NCBI RefSeq assembly: GCF_046844695.1
Contig: NZ_CP177354.1
Location: 5,332,001 to 5,396,000, forward strand
Length of the DNA: 64,000 nt
Source of the DNA: Pokkaliibacter plantistimulans
GTDB taxonomy: Bacteria > Pseudomonadota > Gammaproteobacteria > Pseudomonadales > Balneatricaceae
Direction of reading: 5' to 3'
How positions within the stretch are numbered: position 1 is the first letter of the stretch; the number at the start of each line of letters is the position of its first letter. The position numbers were made by a program, and so were the translations under genes. The notes under the pieces were generated by a model, which saw only the letters and a program-made list of their open reading frames with translations, was not told the DNA's origin and ran no database searches. Below are positions 18,101 to 26,849 of this stretch, one piece after another.

Positions 18101-20161
18101 ATGCTTCCATTTCGTCGGGCCGTCGCTGTTTTTTTCAGTATTGCTCTGAGCTTTCTGCTGCTGATGCTGGTGCTATTGCTGGGATCGCGCAGCATGATGC
18201 AGGATGAGTACCGGCAATCCAAACAGACACTGCTGCAGGCGGCGCTCAACAATGAAAAGCGTGAGCTGACCCGCGCCCTGTACGACCACTCCTCCTGGGA
18301 TGACGCCTTTCGCCAGATGCAGCTGTCGGAGCTGGATCCTTCGTGGCTGGAGTCCACCTTCGGTGCAGACACCATCAGCACCAACGACATGAGTGGCATT
18401 CTGATACTGGCGCCGGACTTCACCGAGCGTTTCAATAACAGCCTGCAGCCCCTGACTGCCGAGCAGTTGCTGCAAGTGCGGGACTTCGTGCGTCAGCATC
18501 AGATCAGCTGTACGCCTGACACCCGTCTGAGCAGCCTGCAGCAGTCGGCCAGCAGTGACTTCCTCACTGCAGCCGGACAAACCATCATGCTGTCGGCCGC
18601 CCCCGTGGTACCCAATACCTTCGAGGCCAGCTGCGAACACCTCAGCTATCTGGTGTTCTGGCGTCTGCTGGATAACGGCTATCTGGCCAACATGGCCAGC
18701 AACTACGGCTTCAGCCAGCTGCGACTGAGCAGTGGTACCGAGCCGGACGCCACTCAAAGCATTCAGCTCAACACATCGCAACCCACCCGCCTGCTCTGGT
18801 CTGCTCTCGCCCCGCCCTACAACAACCTGTACAAGGCGCTGGGCCTGAGCTTGGTACTGACCCTCATTCTCGCTGTGCTGGCGCTGGTTTTTTACCGCAA
18901 CATCAAGCGCGGTCATCAGGACTTCTACAGCCTGTTTGAAAAGAACCGGGCCATCCAGCTGCTGGTCAATCCGCTCAATGGCCAAATTGTCATGGCGAAT
19001 CAGGCGGCCATAGCGTTCTATGCCTACCCCGGTAAAGATCTGTTGCGTCTGACGCTGGATAACTTGTCTGCGGGTGGTATCAGCACCCTGCAGCTGATCG
19101 GCAGCGCCAACCCCTGTGAAGTGACGCAGAAACTGTGGAATGGTGTAACTCGCCGGGTGGAGATCAACTCCGGCCAGATCATTCTTGCCGGTGAGCCGCT
19201 GCTGTATCTGATCATTCACGACGTTACCCAGACCCATCAGGCGGCCCGTGAGCTGGAACGCAGCGAAGCCCGTTTTCGGGCGATCTTCGAAGATGCCAGT
19301 CTCGGCATCCTGCAACTTGACCGCTATGGCCACATCCTGGATGTCAACCCGGCCTTCTGCCAGATGATCGGCTTCCCCGAAGAAAACCTCACCCGCTGGC
19401 AATGGATTGACCTGATCCACCATAAAGAGCGCGATGCGACCCGCCGTACTTATCAGGCGCTGATCGATGGTGTTGTCGACAAGCTCAGTCATCAGCAACG
19501 TTTTCTTAACGCCGGTGGCGAAATCATCTGGACCCAGATGAACATCAGCCCGGTGCGTATCAATGGTGAAGACAGCACCTATGTGGCGCTGGTAGAAAAC
19601 GTCAATGAACGTATGTATCTGCAGCAGAAACTGCAGGATATGGCCGCCAAGGATCCGCTGACCGGCCTCTACAACCGCCGTTCCATGGAAGAACAGGCAG
19701 CCCGCGAGCAGTCATGGTCAAAACGTCACGGCCAGAGCCTGTGCGTGATGATCGCCGATATTGATCACTTCAAGCTGATCAATGACAACTATGGTCATGC
19801 CAGCGGCGACATCGTGCTGAAAGAGTTTGCCGCGGTGTGCAATACCCATCTGCGTGAAACCGATATCTTCTGCCGCTGGGGTGGTGAGGAGTTCGTTATC
19901 CTGCTAACCCAGACCGACATGCAGCAGGCCTGGGTGGTCGCCGAGCGCCTGCGAGAAGCGGTGGAAAAGATGCGGGTGCGTTGCCACGAACAACATATTC
20001 GTCTGACCGTCAGCCTGGGCCTGAGTGACTGGAACGCCGAGCGGGAAGACTTTATCTCTGCGCTTGAGCGCGCCGACACCGCCTTGTACGACGCCAAGCG
20101 CGGCGGCCGTAACCGCACGGTCATCGTCAATAGCGAAGCCCGGCACTCTGCTCACCCCTGA
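18101..20161 (+). CDS. CHASE4-PAS-PAS-GGDEF diguanylate cyclase
   Basis: Membrane-bound 686-residue c-di-GMP synthase. An N-terminal transmembrane helix (about 8-30) is followed by a periplasmic CHASE4-type sensor (YDHSSWDDAF near residue 61) and a second helix at about 247-268. Two PAS-like domains (about 275-385 and 390-510) then lead into GGDEF. The second PAS reads FRAIFEDASLGILQLDRYG. The cyclase has DPLTGLYNRRSM, RWGGEEF and an I-site RETD at the right distance, so product feedback is expected. There is no EAL domain, so this should be a pure synthase. A single gene. Confidence 0.92.
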   Translation: MLPFRRAVAVFFSIALSFLLLMLVLLLGSRSMMQDEYRQSKQTLLQAALNNEKRELTRALYDHSSWDDAFRQMQLSELDPSWLESTFGADTISTNDMSGILILAPDFTERFNNSLQPLTAEQLLQVRDFVRQHQISCTPDTRLSSLQQSASSDFLTAAGQTIMLSAAPVVPNTFEASCEHLSYLVFWRLLDNGYLANMASNYGFSQLRLSSGTEPDATQSIQLNTSQPTRLLWSALAPPYNNLYKALGLSLVLTLILAVLALVFYRNIKRGHQDFYSLFEKNRAIQLLVNPLNGQIVMANQAAIAFYAYPGKDLLRLTLDNLSAGGISTLQLIGSANPCEVTQKLWNGVTRRVEINSGQIILAGEPLLYLIIHDVTQTHQAARELERSEARFRAIFEDASLGILQLDRYGHILDVNPAFCQMIGFPEENLTRWQWIDLIHHKERDATRRTYQALIDGVVDKLSHQQRFLNAGGEIIWTQMNISPVRINGEDSTYVALVENVNERMYLQQKLQDMAAKDPLTGLYNRRSMEEQAAREQSWSKRHGQSLCVMIADIDHFKLINDNYGHASGDIVLKEFAAVCNTHLRETDIFCRWGGEEFVILLTQTDMQQAWVVAERLREAVEKMRVRCHEQHIRLTVSLGLSDWNAEREDFISALERADTALYDAKRGGRNRTVIVNSEARHSAHP

Positions 20162-20296
20162 AGTCAGTAAGCACTCAGGACGTGAGTATGTGCTATCAGC
20201 TGGTCAGTCAAACAGAGCAGCTGCTTCTTCAACGGTGGTGTATGGCACAGGCAACGTCGACCGTCACAGGTAACGTCGAACAGCAGGAAGGCAGGA

Positions 20297-20326
20297 AGAA
20301 AAAGCCGGGCCGGTGAGGTGGCCCGG
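20297..20326 (-). terminator. Terminator of the acyl-CoA dehydrogenase gene
   Basis: Read on the minus strand, the stem CCGGGCC / GGCCCGG with loop ACCTCACC is followed by CTTTTTCTT. It lies about 130 bases after the stop of the gene ending at 20459. Confidence 0.8.
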
Positions 20327-20458
20327 AATGCGGGAATGATCACAGAGAAAGACTGTCACTACGACAGCCGTTACCCGCCTCCGGGGCCATCCCGGAAGCA
20401 GGATAAGGTACTTGCTACGCCTTGGCTCGTCGGCATAGCGAGTCGATAAAGAGCATCA

Positions 20459-22240
20459 TCAGGCGGGAAACTGCGTCGCGGCCAGTGCCGCTAACGAGGC
20501 ATACCCCTTCTCAATGCTCGGCCACAGGCCAAATACCCTCGGCAGCAACTGCTGGTTGAAGAAACAGGCAGTCTGCACTTTCTGCTCAGCAAAACCTGTA
20601 TCCAGGCGCTCAGCGTCAGCGGCTTCCAGTGCACAGGCTGCCGATTTCAGCAACAGCCAGCCACCGGTGACGTAGCCCTGCAGCATCATGAATGCCACAC
20701 TGCCCGCCTGAACCGCGGCGGCATTGTCAGCACTGTTATTCAATACCCAGTCACGGGCCTGCTGCGCCACCTGCAAGGCAGCGGCAAAGCTGTCTGCCTC
20801 AGCAGCAAGACGGGGATAGCGGTCACGAATCACCGCCACGTCTTCCTGCATTTCCAGATGCAGGGCACGCAACGCCTGACCACCATCGCTCTGGCATTTA
20901 CGCCCCACCAGATCCAGTGCCTGAATGCCCGTGGTGCCTTCATAGATGGTCAGGATACGGGCATCGCGATAATGCTGGGCGGCGCCGGTTTCTTCGATAA
21001 AGCCCATCCCGCCATGCACCTGTACGCCGAGGTAGGTCACCTCCTGCGCCAGCTCGGTAATCCAGCCTTTGACAATGGGTGTCAGCAGGCTGGTACGCGC
21101 CTGATGCTCGGCAGCCAGCTGTCCGGAACGGCTAAAGTCCACTTCCGCCGAGGCGGTCAGTGCCAGAGCCCGCATGGCTTCGGTGGCAGCTTTCATGGTC
21201 AGCAACATACGCTGCACATCAGCGTGCTGATTAATACTGACGCGGGTTTTGCGATCCGCGCCAACACCCTGCACACGCTCAGCAGCATAGGCCATTGCCT
21301 GCTGATAGGCCCGTTCAGCAATGCCCAGCCCCTGCAGACCAACGCCCTGACGGGCATGATTCATCATGGTGAACATACAGATGATGCCCTGATGGGGCTC
21401 GCCAACCAGATAACCGACCGCACCGCCGTTGTCACCATAGCTCATGACGCAGGTCGGGCTGCCGTGAATACCAAGCTTGTGCTCCAGCGCCACGGCACGC
21501 AGATCGTTGCGAATACAGTAGTTGTCTGCCTCATCCGGCAGGAATTTGGGCACTACAAACAGAGAAATGCCCTTTACGCCGGGAGGCGCATCAGGCAGGC
21601 GTGCCAGCACCAGATGGACGATATTGTCGGTGCAGTCATGCTCGCCCCAGGTGATAAAGATCTTCTGGCCGGTAATCAGGTAATGGTCATCCTTTGGCAC
21701 TGCACGCGCCTTGATGGCCGCCAGATCAGAACCGGCATCCGGTTCGGTCAGGTTCATGGTGCCGGTCCACTGACCACTGACCAGCGGTAACAGATAGCGT
21801 TGCTGCAGCTCGGCACTGGCATGATGATGCAGGGCTTCGATGGCCCCCTGACTGAGCAGAGGATTGAGTGAGAATGCCAGATTGGCACTCTGCCAGATTT
21901 CGCTGACGGCGGTCCCCAGCACGTTGGGCAACCCCTGTCCGCCCACTTCGCTGTCCACCGACATGCCAACCCAGCCGGCGTCAGCAAACTGGCGGTAGGC
22001 TTCACGAAATCCCGGCGCGGTCGTCACCTCGCCGTCCGCCAGGGTCGCACCATGCCGATCACCCGCTTCGTTGAGCGGTGCCAGCACCTCATTGGCGAAG
22101 CGCCCGGCCTCTTCCAGCACGGCATACACCAGCTCTGCCGACAGTTCTTCCTGACCCGGCAGGGCCGCCAGACGTTCAATGCCGACCAGTTCGTCGAGCA
22201 CAAAACGCATATCCTGTTCAGGGTAGCGATAGTCTTTCAC
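20459..22240 (-). CDS. Acyl-CoA dehydrogenase, FadE-like (593 aa type)
   Basis: FAD enzyme for the first oxidation step of beta-oxidation. The 593-residue length and the start VKDYRYPEQDMRFVLDEL fit the long subfamily with extra N-terminal and C-terminal ACDH domains. Visible motifs are MNLTEPDAGSDLAAIKARA (substrate/FAD-binding region), FITWGEHD, and ILTIYEGTTGIQALDLVGRK with the catalytic-base glutamate. The start is a GTG at 22240 with a GAGAG ribosome site; the frame is open further upstream but lacks similarity there. It is paralogous to the gene at 60981-62780. Confidence 0.93.
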   Translation of the reverse strand: MKDYRYPEQDMRFVLDELVGIERLAALPGQEELSAELVYAVLEEAGRFANEVLAPLNEAGDRHGATLADGEVTTAPGFREAYRQFADAGWVGMSVDSEVGGQGLPNVLGTAVSEIWQSANLAFSLNPLLSQGAIEALHHHASAELQQRYLLPLVSGQWTGTMNLTEPDAGSDLAAIKARAVPKDDHYLITGQKIFITWGEHDCTDNIVHLVLARLPDAPPGVKGISLFVVPKFLPDEADNYCIRNDLRAVALEHKLGIHGSPTCVMSYGDNGGAVGYLVGEPHQGIICMFTMMNHARQGVGLQGLGIAERAYQQAMAYAAERVQGVGADRKTRVSINQHADVQRMLLTMKAATEAMRALALTASAEVDFSRSGQLAAEHQARTSLLTPIVKGWITELAQEVTYLGVQVHGGMGFIEETGAAQHYRDARILTIYEGTTGIQALDLVGRKCQSDGGQALRALHLEMQEDVAVIRDRYPRLAAEADSFAAALQVAQQARDWVLNNSADNAAAVQAGSVAFMMLQGYVTGGWLLLKSAACALEAADAERLDTGFAEQKVQTACFFNQQLLPRVFGLWPSIEKGYASLAALAATQFPA

Positions 22241-22584
22241 TATTGTTCTCTCGTTAGACCTGACGCCTTGCTGACGTTTAAGGATCCCTCGCCAGACTGC
22301 GCCGTTTCGATGACTGTCAGGATCAGTCAGCGCCCCCTGCACGGACAATAACAATTCCTCTCGAAATGACTGACAAAAATGGCCATGGCAGCTGCCAGCC
22401 ATCGTCATTACACACCCAAAGGAAGGTTATCTGCGGGCTAAACCTGAGGTATTTCTGAGGCAATCGACAAGTATTCTGCCGCGCTGCCAGTACTAGTTTC
22501 CGAGAGCTTGCACCCGGGCTAAAGCCCAGCAGCCGTGGGCTCAGGCTGCATTTCGGATAGTCATAAACATAGCAAGGTCCTGCT

Positions 22585-23280
22585 ATGCAGATGCTCGCCA
22601 TTGCCTCTGCACTGACACTGGCTGTTTGTGCCACTCTGCTGAACGCCATGGCGGAAACCAATGCGGTTTCTATGGCCTATTTCGATCAGAACTTTCTCAC
22701 CTGATTCCTACAGCGATGGCAGATGAAGCGACCAACCAGGGCGTTACCGTGCACTTTGACGATGCGCAGGAGGGCACAGGCCGCCAGCTCAGTCAGCTGG
22801 AGCGCTTTGTTGCTGAAGACTGGATGCGGTGGTCGTTAATCCGGTGGAGGCGGCGTGTCACTGGTGTATGTCAACCGCAAGCCCGAGGACAAACCATCGC
22901 AGCAGGGCAGGGTATTTGTCGGCTCCAACGAGCTGGAGTCCGCCTCCGTGCACATGGAGGAGGCGATCATGATCGGCAACCTGTCTGACGAAGAAGTTAC
23001 GCTGATCCGTACCAAGGACATCGAAGACGTCGTCGCCAAGTACCCAAGGATGAATGTGGTGGGAAAGCAGGTAGCCAACAATGACCGTACTGAAGCCATA
23101 GTCAGGGATGGGATGGGATGGGATGGGATGGATGTATATCACCGTAATGCCGGATACCAAAGGTCAGGGGCGTGGCGCTGAATGCTGCCTTCTGTATGGC
23201 CTGGAGCAACAAGCTTGACGCCTATCTGTGGATTCCTGGTCGAGGCGCTGCCTCCACAGAACATGCAGCGCTATCAGTAA
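22585..23280 (+). pseudogene. Decayed periplasmic sugar-binding protein gene (RbsB-like)
   Basis: Pieces of one type-I periplasmic binding protein appear in order but in different frames. A signal peptide then VSMAYFDQNFLT (22585-22704) is followed by a stop. MADEATNQGVTVHFDDAQ to QLERFVAED is next, then, after a shift, DAVVVNPVEAA. VSLVYVNRKPED to AKYPRMNVVGKQ follows, then, after a GGGAT repeat and a shift, DTKGQGRGA, NKLDAYLWIP and EALPPQNMQRYQ with a stop at 23278-23280. The order and spacing match sugar ABC-transporter binding proteins of the ribose/inositol type. Several internal stretches are deleted, including about 14 residues before VSLVYVN and a larger part after KQVANN. It cannot make a functional protein. 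Confidence 0.85.
23105..23134 (+). repeat. GGGAT pentanucleotide tandem repeat
   Basis: Five GGGAT units followed by an incomplete GGATG unit, inside the decayed sugar-binding protein gene. The 5-base unit shifts frame with each copy gained or lost. Confidence 0.9.
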
Positions 23281-23302
23281 ACCTCAGCGCCTACCCACAA
23301 TC

Positions 23303-24394
23303 TCAGAGCGCGGGCTTGTCAAATTCCTGCCAGCGCACACGCTGACGGTACTCGCCCGGCGTCATTCCGGTCCACTTCTTGAAGGAGCGGAAGAAAGCGC
23401 TGGGTTCATCAAAGCCCATCAGCAGGGCAATATCGTTGATACTCAGATGCGGCGAGTTCATGTAGTTGATCGCCGCCTCTTTGCGACAGTCATCCTTGAT
23501 TTTCTGGTAAGAGGTGCTTTCCTCCATCAGCCGTCGGCGCAGGGTCGAGATCGACATATTCAGCTTGACCGCCACCTCTTCGGCACTGGGCAACTCCCGG
23601 CTGAAGTCCTTGCCCAGAATGGCGATGATCTGCGATTTCAGACTCTTTTCATCATCCACCATCACATGCAGCTGGAAGGGCGCCGTCTTGAGAAAGCCGC
23701 GCAGGGTTTCTTCGGTCTGTACCAGCGGCAAGTCCAGATAGGTCGATGAAAACACCATCACGTTGTCATGCTGGCTGAACTTCACTTCCGCCTGAAACAG
23801 CTGACGGTAGTGATCCACATCGACGGGCTCAGGGAAGCTGAAATACACCGCCTTCAGCTCCACCCGCCGTCCGACCAGCCAGCTGAGGAAGTGATGCCAC
23901 ACCGACAGAGAGGTACGAATCACCAGCGGCGTTTCATCCCGCACCAGATCACCGAGGGCGTTTTCCGGCAGCGAGGCCAGCGGCTGGAAGCTGAATTTGG
24001 CATAGCGGCCGCGGCGCAGCAGCACCGGTTTGATGATGGAACCGCGGCAGACTTCGTAGAAGTCACTGCAGCGGCGGATGGCCTTTTCCAGATTTTTGCA
24101 GTGGATGATGGCATAGCACATCATGCGGAACGTGCCATTGGGTACCTTGCCACCACTGAGCATGCCGAAGGATTCGTCCTGCAGCACCCAGATCACCCGC
24201 TGATAGAGCTGGCCAAACTTGCGGGCAGATATTTCATTGCCGCTGTCGAGTTCTTCCCGGCTGATGTCTACCGACGCCAGCAACGACTCCACATCGTAGC
24301 CCTGCTTGTCCACCTGACGCAGCAGATAACCGACAAAACCGGCGGGAATAGTGATGGTGCGGTCGTTGGCAGCAGACTCACGCATCAGCGTCAT
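23303..24394 (-). CDS. AraC-family transcriptional regulator
   Basis: The 363-residue regulator has an N-terminal arabinose-binding-type ligand domain (about 20-220). The C-terminal AraC double helix-turn-helix (about 255-350) includes EEVAVKLNMSISTLRRRL in the first HTH and INDIALLMGFDEPSAFFRSF in the second, with the family ending GMTPGEYRQ. The start at 24394 has GGAG 8 bases upstream; an in-frame extension to 24466 is unlikely. It is divergent from the DUF1302-DUF1329 pair and is the obvious candidate to control it (inference from position). Confidence 0.9.
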   Translation of the reverse strand: MTLMRESAANDRTITIPAGFVGYLLRQVDKQGYDVESLLASVDISREELDSGNEISARKFGQLYQRVIWVLQDESFGMLSGGKVPNGTFRMMCYAIIHCKNLEKAIRRCSDFYEVCRGSIIKPVLLRRGRYAKFSFQPLASLPENALGDLVRDETPLVIRTSLSVWHHFLSWLVGRRVELKAVYFSFPEPVDVDHYRQLFQAEVKFSQHDNVMVFSSTYLDLPLVQTEETLRGFLKTAPFQLHVMVDDEKSLKSQIIAILGKDFSRELPSAEEVAVKLNMSISTLRRRLMEESTSYQKIKDDCRKEAAINYMNSPHLSINDIALLMGFDEPSAFFRSFKKWTGMTPGEYRQRVRWQEFDKPAL

Positions 24395-24786
24395 TGATCG
24401 ATCTCCGTTGCTCCCGGAATCTGTCAACTTGCCTGATTTTGATGCAGTGCAGCGCAGATGTCGCAACCGGGACTGGTTGTTGTTTTCCCGCTACTTTACA
24501 CAGACAACACTATTGTCAGCAAAGGGGCAACCTGCCAGCGGGCGACCTGAATATTCGTTTACATTCACCACTGCCGCTGCAGCCAGCGTGCTTGCTGGCG
24601 CCACTCAGCAACTGACATTTTCCGCCAGATACTCACCGCATTTTTTTGTTAGCGTTTTTGGCCAAAATTGTCATTGCAGGGTCAGGGGAGCTAGTCAACA
24701 CTCCATCAGCATGAAACTGAATCTGTTTCATTACATTGCGAATGCCCTTCCACGGACAATTCGACATCCCAAGCAGGTGACGCCAC
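24395..24786. other. Divergent promoter region between araC-type gene and DUF1302 gene
   Basis: About 390 bases, AT-rich near 24640-24680, which must contain promoters for both directions. No operator repeat could be assigned by eye. Confidence 0.5.
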
Positions 24787-26763
24787 ATGACTACAAAAAT
24801 AAAAAGGGTCCAGCGCTTCACACGCCGTCCTCTTTCGGCTGCGATTTCTGGACTTATCGGGCTGCTGGCTGCCAGCCAGGCTCATTCCTTCGAATTCAAT
24901 ATTGGTGAAATTCAGGGCAGACTGGACTCTAACATCTCCGTTGGCGCCAGCTGGCGTCTGGAAGATGCTGACCCCTATCTGATTTCCAAAGCCAACGGCG
25001 GTACCGGCCCGGGTGCAGGTAACGATGACGATGGCAACCTGAACTTCCACAAGGGAGAAACCTTCTCCAAGATCCTCAAAGGCGTCCACGATCTGGACCT
25101 GCGTTATCAGAACCTCGGCGCCTTCGTCCGTGGCAAGTACTGGTACGACATGGAGCTGGAAGACGGCAACCGCAGCCACGGCAACAGTGGCAACGGCTAT
25201 AGCGCCAACACTCCCCTGAGCGATGACGGCTTCGACAACTACTCCAAATTCGCAGGCGCTGCGCTGCTGGATGCCTTCGTTTACGGCAACTTCGATCTGG
25301 GCACGCATCCGCTGGATGTCCGTCTCGGTCGCCAGGTCGTGAGCTGGGGTGAAAGTACCTTCCTGCAAGGCGGCATCAACACTATCAACCCGGTCGATGC
25401 CAACACCTTCCGTCGTCCCGGTGCAGAAGTGAAGGAAGGCCTGCTGCCGGTCAACATGCTGTACGGGAACCTCGGCGTGACCGACAATCTCAGCATGGAA
25501 GCCTTCTATCAGCTGGAGTTTGAACACACCGTGGCCGATGGCTGCGGCACCATGTTCTCCGACAACGACTATGCCGCCGCCGGCTGTAACGGTATCCGTG
25601 TCTATAGCAACAACTCGGCGCTGTCAGCCCTGCCCGGCTACAGCACCCTGCTGGCCGATGACTCTGCCTACTTCAGCTCAGGACAGTTCGTGGTTCAACG
25701 TGACCATGACGGTGTGCGCGAAGCCAGTGATGACGGTCAGTTCGGTGTCGCTTTCCGCTATCTGGCGGAACAGCTGAACAGCACCGAATTCGGCGTGTAC
25801 TTCACTAACCTGCACAGCCGTCTGCCAGTGGTCAGCGCAGTAAAAACCGCCACCGATCCCAGCAGCACCAACCTGAGTGCCGTATTGCAGGCCGCCACCG
25901 GGGGTATCTCCACCCAGGCGCAGCTGCAGGCCACCCTTTCGGCCCTGGCCTCAGCCGGTGCCAGCAATCCTTCCAGCCCGCTGTTCAGCACTTACAGGAG
26001 CCTGCTGTCCGTGGCTACCCTGCACACACTGGATGCCGCAGCGGATAGCACCTACTTCACCTCCTACCCGGAAAACATCCAGACGCTGGGTCTGAGCTTC
26101 AATACCACCGTGGGTGAAATCGCCCTGTCCGGTGAGTACAGCTACAAGCATGACGTACCGATGCAGATCAACGGCAGCGCGCTGCTGGGTTCCATCGCCA
26201 CACTGGGGGGGGCAGGCATCAACGCCGGTATCGACCAGCGTGTCAGCTCGGCTGATTACGGTGACGTGATTCGTGGCTACGATCTGTTTGACGTGTCACA
26301 GGTACAGCTGACTGCCATCAAGACTATTGACCGCGTGCTCGGCGCCGATCAGCTGGCACTGGTAGGTGAAGTGGGCTTTATCCACGTCCACGGGCTGGAT
26401 GACAGCGCTTCCGCCATCAAATACGGCCGCAGTAGTGCCTACGGCTACACCTCAGGTGACAACGAAGGCTTCGTAACGCCCAACTCATGGGGCTACGCCA
26501 TGCGTGCTTCACTGTCTTACCCAGATGCCGTTGCCGGGATTAACCTGACCCCCTCGCTGTCATTCAAACATGACGTCGACGGTGTTTCACCACAGCCCGG
26601 CGGTACCTTCAATGAAGGTGCCAAGTCACTGGGTCTGGCAGTTAGTGCCGACTACCTGAACAAGTACTACGGCACCCTGTCATGGAACCGCTTCTACGGT
26701 GGTGACTACAACACGCTGAAGGATCGCGACTACGCCTCACTGAGCTTTGGCATGTCGTTCTGA
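24787..26763 (+). CDS. DUF1302 outer-membrane-type protein
   Basis: Secreted 658-residue protein with a signal peptide (basic start, hydrophobic ISGLIGLLAAS, cleavage after SQAHS). The mature start FEFNIGEIQGRLDSNISVGA is typical of DUF1302 proteins. The rest is rich in alternating beta-strand patterns, aromatic residues and a terminal phenylalanine (SLSFGMSF), all signs of an outer-membrane beta-barrel. Family members occur beside DUF1329 genes and RND/MMPL exporters and are suspected to help move hydrophobic compounds. The ribosome site is AGGTGA. It is followed after 86 bases by the DUF1329 gene. Confidence 0.9.
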   Translation: MTTKIKRVQRFTRRPLSAAISGLIGLLAASQAHSFEFNIGEIQGRLDSNISVGASWRLEDADPYLISKANGGTGPGAGNDDDGNLNFHKGETFSKILKGVHDLDLRYQNLGAFVRGKYWYDMELEDGNRSHGNSGNGYSANTPLSDDGFDNYSKFAGAALLDAFVYGNFDLGTHPLDVRLGRQVVSWGESTFLQGGINTINPVDANTFRRPGAEVKEGLLPVNMLYGNLGVTDNLSMEAFYQLEFEHTVADGCGTMFSDNDYAAAGCNGIRVYSNNSALSALPGYSTLLADDSAYFSSGQFVVQRDHDGVREASDDGQFGVAFRYLAEQLNSTEFGVYFTNLHSRLPVVSAVKTATDPSSTNLSAVLQAATGGISTQAQLQATLSALASAGASNPSSPLFSTYRSLLSVATLHTLDAAADSTYFTSYPENIQTLGLSFNTTVGEIALSGEYSYKHDVPMQINGSALLGSIATLGGAGINAGIDQRVSSADYGDVIRGYDLFDVSQVQLTAIKTIDRVLGADQLALVGEVGFIHVHGLDDSASAIKYGRSSAYGYTSGDNEGFVTPNSWGYAMRASLSYPDAVAGINLTPSLSFKHDVDGVSPQPGGTFNEGAKSLGLAVSADYLNKYYGTLSWNRFYGGDYNTLKDRDYASLSFGMSF

Positions 26764-26849
26764 TCAGGCACCCAACGTAAAGTCCAAATGTAAGGACGGC
26801 CATGCTGCTACCATGGCCTCTCTGCCCACGCAGGTAACAGGACACCAAA

